A stretch of 64,000 nucleotides of DNA from Achromobacter animicus (GTDB lineage Bacteria; Pseudomonadota; Gammaproteobacteria; Burkholderiales; Burkholderiaceae_B): NCBI RefSeq assembly GCF_902859585.1, contig NZ_CADIJM010000001.1, positions 248,001 through 312,000 of the forward strand, given 5' to 3'. Of the stretch, positions 31,925 to 41,049 are shown one piece after another. Made by a program: the position numbers and the translations under genes. Below the pieces are notes generated by a model. It was not told where the DNA came from and made no database searches. It saw only the letters and a program-made list of their open reading frames with translations. The first letter of the stretch is position 1. Every line of letters starts with the position of its first letter.

Positions 31925-34036
31925 TCAGAAGCGGTGGTTCAACGTCAGTTCGAACCGGCGGCTCGGCCCATACATCCATTGCGTGTTGGTGTAGTAGGCC
32001 GTGGTGAAGTACGCACGGTCAAAAACGTTGAAACCCCGGGCCGTGATGGCGGTGTCCTTGTTCACGTCCCAGCGCAGCGCCAGGTCGGTCGTGGTGTAGG
32101 ACGGCAGTTCGATGGTGTTGGCGCTGTCCGCATAGCGCTTGCCCACGTAGCGCATCCCGCCCATCGCGGTCCAGCCCGGCTGGAAGTTCCAGCTTAGCCA
32201 CAGATTCGCCAGGCGTTGCGGCACGTTGGGCGGGACATTGCCCGCGCGCGAGACGGCCGCCCCGCCCACCGATTCGGAGAAATCGTCGTACTTTGCCCGC
32301 AGCACGGTGGCATTGGCGTCGATCGTCCAGCCGGGCGCAACCGCCAGCGACAGCGACGTTTCCAGGCCGCGCGACGATTGCTCGCCGACCTGCACCCGCA
32401 GGCTCGGGTCGTCGGCGTCGCGCGACAGCAGATTGGTCTTGCGGACTTCGTACGCCGCCAGCGTCCACTCGCCGCGTCCATCCATGAAGTTCTGCTTCAG
32501 GCCGACCTCGATCTGCTTGCCGCGCGACAGGTCGAACGACGCGTTGGACGGGCTGATCATCAGCAGCCCGCTGACCGGATCGGCGGCTTGCGCGTACTGC
32601 GCGTAGACGGCCAGATCCGGCGTCACGTCGTACACGGTGCCGATGCGCCAACCCACGTCGGAAAACGTCTTGGACAAGGCGCGCTGATCGGTGACCAGGT
32701 CGTCGCGCGTGACCTTCGCGTGGTCGTAGCGCAGGCCGCCGATGATCGACCACTTGCTGGTCAGCGCCAGGCGGTCTTCCATGAACAGGGCAAACTGATC
32801 CGCCTTGTTGCGGTAACGCGGAATGAACGGCACGTCGCTCTGGTATTGGCCGTGATCCGGGTCATACGGATCCACCGACCCCGAACTGCCTGTGTAGGTG
32901 TTGTTGATGTGCTTGAACGTGGCGTGGTTGACGTCAAAGCCCACCGATACCGTGTTCTCCAGGCCCGCCAGCGTGCCTTTGAAGACGGCGCTGGTGGTCA
33001 GGCCGGTCTGGGTCTGGTCATGCGTGATCTGCGTGTTGTCGGATCGGTCGATCAGGCTGGTCGTGGGGTTGTATACGTAGCGCTCGGCGTTGCGCCAGTC
33101 GCGGTCGCTCTGCACGTGATAAAGGCGTGCCCGCACGGTGGTGGCGTCGTTCGGCGTCCAGACGGTGTCCAGCTGGGTCCACTGGTCGCGAAAGCGCATG
33201 AAGCTGTCGGCGACGTTGTAGTTCTGCTTGCGCACGGCGTCGTCCTGCTCGCCGTTGATCATCGGGGTGCCGAAGTACCGCATCGGGCGCTGGTAGCCGT
33301 AGGCGTAACTCAACGTCATGTTCAGGTCCGGCGTGGCGTCCCAGCGCAACGCGCCCGAAAACGTCGCATCGCCCGACTGGCCGCGGTCGACATAACCGTC
33401 CGTGTAGTTGCCGCTGACATCCAGGCGATACGACAGGGTGTCACTCAGCGCGCCGCCGCTGCCCAGTCCCAGCCGCGCCGTATCCTGCGTGCCGATCGTG
33501 GCCTGCACTTCGTTCTGGATCGGCCCGCGAGTGGGACGCTTGGGAATCACATTGACGACGCCGCCGATCGCGCCGTCGCCATAGATGACGGACGCGGGGC
33601 CGCGCAGCACCTCGATGCGCTCGACCGACCACGTGTCGAACGGAAACGTCAGGCCGACGCCGCCATACTGGCGCAGTCCGTCGTACAAGCGCATGACCGA
33701 CGTGCTGTCGGTGAAGCCGCGCACCGACAGGGCGCTATTGCCGTTGCCAGGGTGGGGCGCGGCCGAGAAACCGGGCGCGCGGGTAATCGCTTCGATCACG
33801 CTGGCGTCGCCGCGGGACTCGATCTGTTCCCGCGAAATGATGTCGACGCTGGCGGGCGTCTGCATGGGCGTGAGGCCGAGGTTGGAGCCGGTGGATGCCT
33901 CGGTAGTCAGCGCCGTTTCGGATCCGCCGACCACGGTGATGGGGGCGAGGGTGGCGGGAGCGGTTTGGGCGGCGGCGTTGAACGCGGCCAGGATCAGCGT
34001 CGTGCCGAGGCACGCGTGCGTACGAACGATGGTCAA
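31925..34036 (-). CDS. TonB-dependent siderophore-type receptor
   Basis: This 703-residue outer-membrane receptor has a signal peptide, a plug domain (SVDIISREQIESRGDASVIEAITRAPG, then IEVLRGPASVIYGDGAIGGVVNVI) and a 22-strand barrel ending in a C-terminal phenylalanine (LTLNHRF). There is no N-terminal signalling (STN) domain. The start is TTG at 34036, which gives a good signal peptide. It belongs to the siderophore receptor class by plug motifs, though a copper complex is possible given the DUF2946 neighbour. No clear Fur box is visible upstream. Confidence 0.9.
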   Translation of the reverse strand: MTIVRTHACLGTTLILAAFNAAAQTAPATLAPITVVGGSETALTTEASTGSNLGLTPMQTPASVDIISREQIESRGDASVIEAITRAPGFSAAPHPGNGNSALSVRGFTDSTSVMRLYDGLRQYGGVGLTFPFDTWSVERIEVLRGPASVIYGDGAIGGVVNVIPKRPTRGPIQNEVQATIGTQDTARLGLGSGGALSDTLSYRLDVSGNYTDGYVDRGQSGDATFSGALRWDATPDLNMTLSYAYGYQRPMRYFGTPMINGEQDDAVRKQNYNVADSFMRFRDQWTQLDTVWTPNDATTVRARLYHVQSDRDWRNAERYVYNPTTSLIDRSDNTQITHDQTQTGLTTSAVFKGTLAGLENTVSVGFDVNHATFKHINNTYTGSSGSVDPYDPDHGQYQSDVPFIPRYRNKADQFALFMEDRLALTSKWSIIGGLRYDHAKVTRDDLVTDQRALSKTFSDVGWRIGTVYDVTPDLAVYAQYAQAADPVSGLLMISPSNASFDLSRGKQIEVGLKQNFMDGRGEWTLAAYEVRKTNLLSRDADDPSLRVQVGEQSSRGLETSLSLAVAPGWTIDANATVLRAKYDDFSESVGGAAVSRAGNVPPNVPQRLANLWLSWNFQPGWTAMGGMRYVGKRYADSANTIELPSYTTTDLALRWDVNKDTAITARGFNVFDRAYFTTAYYTNTQWMYGPSRRFELTLNHRF

Positions 34037-34216
34037 GATGACCCCTCTTCTTTTGTCTTCGACTGAATCTGCCGCCGGCCTGAAGGCCGGTCGGCAAAGC
34101 GCGGGCGAAGAGGGGATGGCCGTGCAGGCAGCGCCGATGCGATGGCGCCATGAGGCTGGTCTACGGGGTTCCCGCTCTTCGCTGCCGTGCGCGGCGTCAG
34201 GGGCGCGCGCGGCGGA

Positions 34217-34621
34217 TCAGGAAGACAGGGAAGGCGGGGCGCGTGACCCCAGCGGCGGCCCAAGGGCCGGCAGCGGCGGCGTGGCGCGGTAGACGGGAGT
34301 GTCGGGCGCGGCGTAGGCGGCGCGCGCCGACAACGCAGGTGCGAGCCCGGTGTCCGGCAGAATTGCGTGCGCGGCGAGGGCGCCGAAGGCGCAGGCCTCC
34401 GCAGCACCGTGCTTGGCGTCCGGCTCGGCCGGCAGGTCGAACGTCACGTTCATCGTGCCGCCGGCTTCGCACAGCGTCAGCATCAGCGAGGTCGTGGACG
34501 GCCCCGCCATGTAGCCGGTCGGGATGAAAGCGCGCAGCACAAAGGCGGCCATTGCCAGGCAGACGAGCAAGCGCCAAGGCAGGCCGCGGGGCTGAAACGC
34601 AGAGTCCCGATGAGTCGACAT
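34217..34621 (-). CDS. DUF2946-family protein
   Basis: This 134-residue protein has one N-terminal TM segment (WRLLVCLAMAAFVLRAFIPTGYM) and the family-typical LTLCEAGG stretch. DUF2946 proteins often sit near copper- or iron-related receptors, and this one lies 180 bases upstream of the TonB receptor on the same strand. The function is unknown. The ATG at 34621 is chosen because the TM segment follows it at the usual distance. Confidence 0.72.
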   Translation of the reverse strand: MSTHRDSAFQPRGLPWRLLVCLAMAAFVLRAFIPTGYMAGPSTTSLMLTLCEAGGTMNVTFDLPAEPDAKHGAAEACAFGALAAHAILPDTGLAPALSARAAYAAPDTPVYRATPPLPALGPPLGSRAPPSLSS

Positions 34622-34745
34622 GGGCGGGATTCTATTACAGAACCTCACGCATTCTGTCCGAATGGAAACGCATGCGGCGTTCGGTCGCAGGGCGCTTACT
34701 ATCGATCGGGTGTGTGCATTGGAAACCCGACAGGAGTTCGCCAGG

Positions 34746-35453
34746 ATGATGCCCCCATCGAACGACAGCCCGACCGGCACGCCGGATGGCAGGACGCAGT
34801 CAGGCTTCCCGTCTCCTTATCCGCAGGCCCCCTGGAAACTGCACGGCCATGCGCTCCTGAGTGCATGGCGGGTGCCGCTGGCCGATCTGCCGCAGCAGGC
34901 GCCCGGTGATGCCCGCGTGGTCACGTTGGGACGCCATGCCATCTGCACCACGGTCTGGACCGCTTACGAGCCGGGCGGCACGCTCGCCTACAACGAGCTG
35001 CTCTTTGCGACGGCGGTGCGTCACGCGGGATTGCTGGCGCCCGCGTGCACGGTGGGGCCGATCTGGGTGGACGACGAGGCGGCCGCAGAAGGTGGCCGCA
35101 AGCTGTGGGGCATCCCGAAGCGCATCGGCTATTTCGAGCCGCTGCCCGTCTTGGGCGGGCCAGGTGAGCCGGCCGCGTTGGCGCAAGCGTCGCTCGTCGC
35201 GGAAGGCCGGCCCGCCGCCAGCGTGCAATTCCGGCCCGGCCTGCGCGTTGCCTTGCCGCTACGTTTCGCGGTCTGGACGGTTCAGGACGGGCCGGCAGGG
35301 CTGATCCGCACGCGCTGCACGCTGCGAGGGACGCTGCGTTTCGGGACCGCGCACTGGCGCACGGCCGAAGCGGGTCCGCTGGGATTTCTGGCACGGCGGC
35401 AACCGGTGGCCAGCGCATGGTTGGAACGGATGTCGGTGTCGTTCGGGGTGTAG
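34746..35453 (+). CDS. Acetoacetate decarboxylase-like protein
   Basis: This 235-residue protein has an ADC-type beta-barrel pattern. YNELLFATAVRHAG and WGIPKRIGYFE correspond to the acetoacetate decarboxylase segments that surround the Schiff-base lysine; the lysine of GIPKRIG is the likely counterpart. Many family members are not acetoacetate decarboxylases. AGGAG lies 9 bases before the ATG at 34746, next to a second ATG. It is divergent from the DUF2946 gene. Confidence 0.72.
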   Translation: MMPPSNDSPTGTPDGRTQSGFPSPYPQAPWKLHGHALLSAWRVPLADLPQQAPGDARVVTLGRHAICTTVWTAYEPGGTLAYNELLFATAVRHAGLLAPACTVGPIWVDDEAAAEGGRKLWGIPKRIGYFEPLPVLGGPGEPAALAQASLVAEGRPAASVQFRPGLRVALPLRFAVWTVQDGPAGLIRTRCTLRGTLRFGTAHWRTAEAGPLGFLARRQPVASAWLERMSVSFGV

Positions 35454-35460
35454 CGGTGCG

Positions 35461-36000
35461 CTATGCACGCCGGTCGAACACCACGCACGTGGTGGTGGCG
35501 TGCGCATACAGCTTGCCGTTCTCGTCCTCCACCCGCGCCTGCGCGGTGGCGATCTGCTTGCCGCTATGTATCAGCGTGGCGGCGGCGCGAAGCGGGCCGC
35601 TGGATGGCGCCGCCGCACGCACGATGTTGACACTGAGTTCGACCGTCGTGTAGCGCCTGCCTTCCGGAAGCGCACTTTGGATCGCGCAACCCAATGCCGA
35701 ATCCAGCAGCGTCGAGAACCAGCCGCCGTGGACGGTGCCGAACGGATTGCAATGCCGCAGTTCGGGGATGCCGAGGAACACGGCCCAGCCCGAATCCGCT
35801 TCTACCAACGTCATGTTCGCGGTGTCGTTCATGGGCGGGTAGGGCAGCTCGCCGGCCATCATCGCGTGCAGGATCTGCAAGCCTGTCATGCCTGCGATCT
35901 GATCCGGACTGGCGATACCGGGCTTGCCCCCGCCCGTGCGCAGCCGCGCCAATGCAGCCTGGTGCTGGACCGTCCAGCACGTCTGTTGATTTCTGTACAT
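35461..36000 (-). CDS. PaaI-type hotdog thioesterase
   Basis: This 179-residue hotdog-fold protein has the PaaI core HCNPFGTVHGGWFSTLLDSALG (about 84-105), where the HGG loop binds the thioester, and the strand pattern YTTVELSVNIVRAA. Such enzymes hydrolyse aryl- or acyl-CoA. The natural substrate is unknown. Its stop is 8 bases from the convergent ADC-like stop. Confidence 0.85.
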   Translation of the reverse strand: MYRNQQTCWTVQHQAALARLRTGGGKPGIASPDQIAGMTGLQILHAMMAGELPYPPMNDTANMTLVEADSGWAVFLGIPELRHCNPFGTVHGGWFSTLLDSALGCAIQSALPEGRRYTTVELSVNIVRAAAPSSGPLRAAATLIHSGKQIATAQARVEDENGKLYAHATTTCVVFDRRA

Positions 36001-36037
36001 ACGACCCCCTCGTTGTGAAGCCCCGGCGGGCGAGTGC

Positions 36038-36055
36038 CACGCCGCAGGCGGCGTG
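36038..36055 (-). terminator. Hairpin after the RND operon
   Basis: CACGCCG (36038-36044) and CGGCGTG (36049-36055) form a 7-bp stem with a 4-base loop, 3 bases beyond the RND permease stop on the minus strand. There is no U-tract. Confidence 0.45.
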
Positions 36056-36057
36056 AA

Positions 36058-39000
36058 TCAACCCGTCGTTACCCGGGCCGCAACAGGTTGGGAAGCGTCC
36101 TGCGCGACGGCAGGCCGGATCTTGAACCAGATGGCGTACATGGCTGGCAGGAAGACCAGCGTGATGATCGTGCCGGCGAACGTGCCGCCGATCAGGGTGT
36201 AGGCCAGCGTTCCCCAGAACACCGAGTGCGTCAACGGGATGAAAGCCAGTATCGCGGCCAGCGCAGTCAGGATCACCGGTCGCGCCCGCTGCACCGTCGC
36301 CTCGACCACCGCGTCATAGGGCGCCAGGCCTTCCTGTTCGTTGTGGTGGATCTGGCCGATCAGAATCAGCGTATTGCGCATCAGGATGCCGGACAGGGCA
36401 ATCAGCCCGACCAGCGCGTTGATGCCGAACGGCTGCTGGAACAGGAGCAGTGTCGGCACAACACCGATCAGGCCGAGCGGGCTGGTCGCAAAAACCATCA
36501 CCATGGCGGCGATGGATCGCACCTGCAGGATGATGATCAGCAGGGTGATGGCAATCATGATCGGAAACAGCGGCAGCATGGCAGTGCTTGCCTTCCCAGA
36601 TTCCTCGATGGAGCCGGCCTGTTCGATGCGGTATCCCGCTGGCAGGTCGTTGATGACAGGTTGCAGTTGCTTGAAGATCGCGGCGGAAACGTCAGGCGGC
36701 TGAAGGCCTTCCGCGATGTCGCCGCGAACCGTAATGGTCGGCGTGCGGTCACGGCGCCGCAGGATCGGATCCTCCATTTGCACATCCACCGTGCCAACCT
36801 GCGACAGCGGCACGCGTTGGCCGTCGGCCCCCACCAGCGTCAGACCGGCGATCTTGGCTGGATCCAGGCGGACGTCACCGGCCGCTCGGCCGACCACTTC
36901 AACCGAGCGGATGTCCTCGCGAACGTTGGTGAGGGGTACGCCAGTCAACAGGAACTGCAACTGTAGGGCGACCGAGCTGGAGGTCAGTCCCACCGCCTGA
37001 AGCCGGTCCTGGTCCAGCGTAAAGTGCAGGGCGGGAACCCGCGCGCCCCAATCGGTGTTTACGGTGCGCATCATGGGATCGGCGTGCATGATCGACTGGA
37101 CGCGCGCGGCAATCGCGCGCAACTGGCCGGCATCAGGCCCCATGACGCGATAGGCCACCGGGAACGGCGAGGGCGGTCCGAACACGATCTGAGTGACGCG
37201 GACCTGCGCCTGCGGCGCCAGGCCGTCGGCGATGGCCTGGCGAAGCCGGAGCTTGAGCGCTTCGCGTTCCTTGTCGTTGCCCGTCAGCACGACGATCTTG
37301 GCGAATGACGGGTCCGGCAGCTCGGGCGCCATGGCCAGAAAGAAGCGCGGCGCGCCTTGTCCGATGTACGCGGTGACGATCCTGGCTTCCGCCTGCTTGG
37401 CCAGCCACGCTTCGACTGTCGCAGCGGCCTCGCTGGTTTGTTCAATGGACGTGCCGTACGGCATCTGCACTTCAACGAGCACCTCGGGCCGATCCGAAGT
37501 GGGAAAGAACTGTTTGTTGACCAGACCCATGCCAACCACGGCCAGCGCAAAGACCGCGACCACCGTGCCCGCCACCAGCCATTTGCGGCCGATGACGTGC
37601 CCCAGCAGACGCCGGAACCGGTTGTAGTGGCGGGTGTCGTAGATGGCGTGGTGTCCGCCTTCAACCTTCTTGATGTCCGGCAGCATCTTCACGCCCAGAT
37701 ACGGCGTGAAGAACACCGCCACCACCCAGGACGCGATCAGCGCAATGCCGACGATCCAGAACATGTTGCTGGTGTACTCGCCCGCGGTGGAACGCGCGAA
37801 ACCGTTCGGCATGAAACCCACCGCGGTGACGAGCGTGCCGGACAGCATGGGGGCGGCCGTGTGACTCCACGCATACGCCGACGCTGCGATCCGGCTATAG
37901 CCTTCTTCCATCTTGACCACCATCATTTCGATGGCAATGATGGCGTCGTCCACCAGCAGGCCGAGCGCCAGAATCAACGAGCCAAGCGTGATGCGGTCGA
38001 AATTCTTGCCCGAGGCCGCCATGATCACGAACACCGCCGCAAGGGTCAGGGGCACGGCGGCGGCCACGACGATCCCGACGCGCCACCCCATGCTGACAAA
38101 GCACACCAGCATCACGACAAGCAGTGCGACGAAGAACTTGACCATGAACTCGTCCACCGCCGCGCTGATGTTCACGGCCTGGTCGGTGACCTTGGTCAGG
38201 CTCATCCCGAGCGGCAATGCGGTGTTGATCTTGCCGACCTCCTGCTCGAGCGCGCTGCCCAGATCCAGCCCATTCCATTCGTCGCGCATGACCACGCCCA
38301 AGAGCAGCGCGGGCTCGCCGTTATTTCGCACCAGAAACGTGGCCGGGTCTTCATACCCGCGTTCCACGGTAGCCACGTCGGCAAGCTTCAGCGTGCGTCC
38401 CCGGGCGGTGATGGGCGTCTGGCGGATCTTGTCCAGGCTGTCGAACGCGCCGTCTACGCGCAGGAACACCTGGGGACCCTTGGTCTCGATCGACCCGGCA
38501 GGCGTGAGGACGTTCTGCGCGTTGAGTGCGGCGAAAATGGCCTGCGGATCGACGCCGAGCGTAGCCAGGCGGTCATGGGAGAACGACACGAAGATCCGCT
38601 CGGGCTGCTCGCCGATGATGTTCACTTTCTTGACGCCCGGCACGTGCAGCAGTTGCTGGCGCAGGGCTTCGGCATCGCGGGCGAGCAGACGCTGGGGCTC
38701 GCCCTTTGCCTTGAGCGCGTACAGGGCAAACGTGACGTCCGCGTACTCGTCATTGACCATGGGCCCGACTACGCCGGGCGGCAGACGTCCGGCTTCGTCG
38801 GCAAGCTTCTTGCGCGCCTGATAGAACTCTTCCTGCACCGCCTGAGGCGGTGTGCTGTCCAGCAGCGACACCATGGTGAATGCCAGGCCGGGCCGCGTGA
38901 AGGTTTCGGTCCGGTCGTACCAGCGCAACTCCTGCAACCGCTTTTCCAGCGGTTCGGCGACCTGGTCCTGCATCTCCTGTGCGGTCGCCCCGGGCCATGC

Positions 39001-39162
39001 GGTGACGACGGTCATCTGCTTGATGGTGAAGGGCGGATCTTCAGCACGGCCCAATTGGAAGAACGCGAGAACTCCGGCGACAGAGACGAGAAGAATCAGG
39101 AACAGCGTGATCGAGCGCTCGCGCACGGCGAGCGCAGACAAATTGAAGCGGCCTTCGCTCAT
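36058..39162 (-). CDS. RND efflux transporter permease (HAE1-like)
   Basis: This 1034-residue inner-membrane pump has the RND layout: TM1 (ITLFLILLVSVAGVLAFFQLG), a large periplasmic loop, the central TM bundle with LGLLVDDAIIAIEMM carrying the proton-relay aspartates, and the repeated second half. The ATG at 39162 shares one base with the adaptor stop (TGATG); a TTG one codon earlier is less likely. It resembles VexF/TriC-type multidrug pumps. Adaptor, outer-membrane factor and TetR regulator are all encoded next to it. Confidence 0.92.
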   Translation of the reverse strand: MSEGRFNLSALAVRERSITLFLILLVSVAGVLAFFQLGRAEDPPFTIKQMTVVTAWPGATAQEMQDQVAEPLEKRLQELRWYDRTETFTRPGLAFTMVSLLDSTPPQAVQEEFYQARKKLADEAGRLPPGVVGPMVNDEYADVTFALYALKAKGEPQRLLARDAEALRQQLLHVPGVKKVNIIGEQPERIFVSFSHDRLATLGVDPQAIFAALNAQNVLTPAGSIETKGPQVFLRVDGAFDSLDKIRQTPITARGRTLKLADVATVERGYEDPATFLVRNNGEPALLLGVVMRDEWNGLDLGSALEQEVGKINTALPLGMSLTKVTDQAVNISAAVDEFMVKFFVALLVVMLVCFVSMGWRVGIVVAAAVPLTLAAVFVIMAASGKNFDRITLGSLILALGLLVDDAIIAIEMMVVKMEEGYSRIAASAYAWSHTAAPMLSGTLVTAVGFMPNGFARSTAGEYTSNMFWIVGIALIASWVVAVFFTPYLGVKMLPDIKKVEGGHHAIYDTRHYNRFRRLLGHVIGRKWLVAGTVVAVFALAVVGMGLVNKQFFPTSDRPEVLVEVQMPYGTSIEQTSEAAATVEAWLAKQAEARIVTAYIGQGAPRFFLAMAPELPDPSFAKIVVLTGNDKEREALKLRLRQAIADGLAPQAQVRVTQIVFGPPSPFPVAYRVMGPDAGQLRAIAARVQSIMHADPMMRTVNTDWGARVPALHFTLDQDRLQAVGLTSSSVALQLQFLLTGVPLTNVREDIRSVEVVGRAAGDVRLDPAKIAGLTLVGADGQRVPLSQVGTVDVQMEDPILRRRDRTPTITVRGDIAEGLQPPDVSAAIFKQLQPVINDLPAGYRIEQAGSIEESGKASTAMLPLFPIMIAITLLIIILQVRSIAAMVMVFATSPLGLIGVVPTLLLFQQPFGINALVGLIALSGILMRNTLILIGQIHHNEQEGLAPYDAVVEATVQRARPVILTALAAILAFIPLTHSVFWGTLAYTLIGGTFAGTIITLVFLPAMYAIWFKIRPAVAQDASQPVAARVTTG

Positions 39163-40268
39163 CAACGCGCTCCCACGAGGTCGGCAGCCTTCTGCTCCCC
39201 AAGCCTGACCGGCTCGCCTTCATGCAGCAGATGCGCACCCAGGGACACGACACGTTCGCCGGGCTTGAGGTCGCCGGCGACACGCGCCACATCGTCGCTC
39301 AGGCCGTGCACCTGGACGGGCCGCCGCGCCACCTGGGCCGGGGCGCCATCCACCACCACCCAGACGCCCGGGCCGGCGCCGGTGTCGAAGACCGCGCCTA
39401 TCGGCACCTGCAGCAGGGGCGTGCCGTCCGGCGACTGCGGAATGTCGATCGTGACGGTGGCCCCCAACGGGGCGCGGGCCAGCGCGCCTTCCAGCACATA
39501 CCTGGCCTCGAACGTCCGCGTGACGCGATCCGCCGCATCCGACAGTTGCCGCAGCGTGGCCGGGGCGGGGGACTGGCGGTCCCCGTACAACATTGCCCGG
39601 GCGGCGGATCCCACGGATGGCCGTAGTGTTTCGGGAAGGTGCACGATGGCTTCGCGCTGGCCGGCGCGCGCCAGCCGCACGACGGATTGCCCGGCGGCAA
39701 CGACCTGTCCGGGTTCGGCCAGCGTGTCCACGACGACGCCGTCCGCGTCCGCCACCAGCACCGCATAGCTCGACGCGTTTTTCGCGACCTCGGCCCGCGC
39801 TTCGGCCGCCTTCAGATCGGCACGCGCCGTGTCGGCCGCGGCCTTGATCTGCGCATAGGCCGACGCGGACACGGCGCCTTCTGCCACCAGGCCGCGATAG
39901 CGGGCATCGTCGTCGACAGCCTGTTTTGCGCGCGCACGCGCCGAGGCCACGGCTTCAATCTGCGCACGGGCCTGCAGGCCCAGATCTTCCGGATCCAGCC
40001 GCATGAGCGGCTGGCCGCGGGTCACCGATTGACCGGTGTCGACCAGTCGCTCCAGCACTTTCCCGGACACGCGGAATCCCAGGTCGCTTTGAACGCGCGC
40101 CGCCACGACCCCCGAAAAGGAGCGTGCGGGCGCGGATGCGGTTTGCGCCACGCCGACTCTGACAAGGGGCGGGTCGACGCGGGGATCTGACGGGGGGCTA
40201 TCGCCGCATGCCGCAAGGGCGACAGGCAACAGGCAGAGGGCAAAGGGGGCAAGCAGACGCCGAAGCAT
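39162..40268 (-). CDS. RND periplasmic adaptor lipoprotein
   Basis: This 368-residue membrane-fusion protein starts with a lipoprotein signal (lipobox LAAC, lipidated C21). It has the barrel-sandwich halves (GFRVSGKVLERLVDTGQSVTRGQPLMRLD and later VDTLAEPGQVVAAGQSVVRLA) around an alpha-helical hairpin rich in Ala, Glu, Lys and Arg. It links the inner-membrane pump to the outer-membrane factor. The promoter region 40300-40332 contains an inverted repeat overlapping a good promoter. Confidence 0.92.
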   Translation of the reverse strand: MLRRLLAPFALCLLPVALAACGDSPPSDPRVDPPLVRVGVAQTASAPARSFSGVVAARVQSDLGFRVSGKVLERLVDTGQSVTRGQPLMRLDPEDLGLQARAQIEAVASARARAKQAVDDDARYRGLVAEGAVSASAYAQIKAAADTARADLKAAEARAEVAKNASSYAVLVADADGVVVDTLAEPGQVVAAGQSVVRLARAGQREAIVHLPETLRPSVGSAARAMLYGDRQSPAPATLRQLSDAADRVTRTFEARYVLEGALARAPLGATVTIDIPQSPDGTPLLQVPIGAVFDTGAGPGVWVVVDGAPAQVARRPVQVHGLSDDVARVAGDLKPGERVVSLGAHLLHEGEPVRLGEQKAADLVGAR

Positions 40269-40295
40269 GGGAGACCATCCTCACAAAGAAGGTCC

Positions 40296-40332
40296 CCATT
40301 CTATACAAGTGACCAATAAGGTCAATGGTCAC
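40296..40332 (-). promoter_or_regulatory. Adaptor-pump promoter with 24-bp inverted-repeat operator
   Basis: On the minus strand a TTGACC -35 box, 16-base spacer and TAGAAT -10 box precede the adaptor gene. Across the -35 lies GTGACCA (40309-40315) and TGGTCAC (40326-40332), an inverted repeat of total length 24. The same GTGAC-N14-GTCAC frame occurs at 40999-41022 before the outer-membrane factor gene. Confidence 0.7.
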
Positions 40333-40342
40333 AAGAGAAAAT

Positions 40343-40960
40343 TTACGGCGCCAAGCTACGCAGGATCAGGTTCGACAACTGCACCGTGGCTTCCGCGCCA
40401 TTGGCCAGGTTGTGCTGCAGGAGCAAAGGATTGATGTACGGCCGCATGACGAGATAGATGGCGTCGGCCGTTTCATCGAGGGGCGTCTTGCGTTCGAAGT
40501 CGCCGGCTTCCCGACCTTCGCGGATTACCTGCAGGATGAGGCCCTTGATGTGCGCCTCATAGGCTTGCGCGGAAGGCCACGACTCGCTGGCCGAGGTTCG
40601 CGCAATGTCGTACAGCTTGCTGTCGTGGAAGAAGAGCTGGCTGCCGGCTTCCACCAGGGCCTTGAACATGCGCCGCAGCCGGTCCGGCGCGGATCGCGCG
40701 TCGGCGACGGCCGCGTCGACGGCCACCATAATCGTGTTCAGGCGGTTGGCGCAGATCACCTCGCCGATCGCCTGCTTGGAGTCGAAGAACTTGTAGATAT
40801 AGGCCTTGGAGAATCCGATGGCCTTGGCCAGGTCCGAGACGGTGGTCTTGTCGAAACCGTACAGGCCGAAGTATTCGGTGGCGGCTTCGACGATCTGATC
40901 GCGGACGTCGTGATCGGAGGGGCCTCGCGGCTGAAGGGCGGGGGATGTTGCTTTCGTCAT
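40343..40960 (-). CDS. TetR-family repressor of the RND system
   Basis: This 205-residue protein has an N-terminal helix-turn-helix (FDKTTVSDLAKAIGFSKAYIYKFFDSKQAI) and a TetR ligand domain. It lies between the adaptor gene (74 bases downstream, same strand) and the divergent outer-membrane factor gene. Matching 24-bp operators on both sides make it the probable local repressor of the whole efflux system and of itself. Confidence 0.9.
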   Translation of the reverse strand: MTKATSPALQPRGPSDHDVRDQIVEAATEYFGLYGFDKTTVSDLAKAIGFSKAYIYKFFDSKQAIGEVICANRLNTIMVAVDAAVADARSAPDRLRRMFKALVEAGSQLFFHDSKLYDIARTSASESWPSAQAYEAHIKGLILQVIREGREAGDFERKTPLDETADAIYLVMRPYINPLLLQHNLANGAEATVQLSNLILRSLAP

Positions 40961-40988
40961 GGGTGCAGCTTAACCCGGGGCATTTTTG

Positions 40989-41022
40989 TTGACAACGAGT
41001 GACCAAAACGTATTATAGTCAC
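40989..41022 (+). promoter_or_regulatory. Promoter and operator of the outer-membrane factor gene
   Basis: TTGACA (40989-40994), a 16-base spacer and TATTAT (41011-41016) form a near-consensus sigma-70 promoter. GTGAC (40999-41003) and GTCAC (41018-41022) flank the -10 region as a 24-bp inverted repeat, the same length and ends as the site before the adaptor gene. TetR binding would block RNA polymerase. Confidence 0.78.
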
Positions 41023-41049
41023 CCAAAATTAATCGCCTGAAGGATTCCC

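Noticed and set aside
32216-34066. A 616-codon plus-strand frame opposite the TonB receptor
   Set aside because: Receptor plug and barrel motifs are clear on the other strand; this frame has no start signal or domain.
37357-39768. An 803-codon plus-strand frame opposite the RND pump and adaptor
   Set aside because: It crosses two convincing minus-strand genes and has shadow composition.
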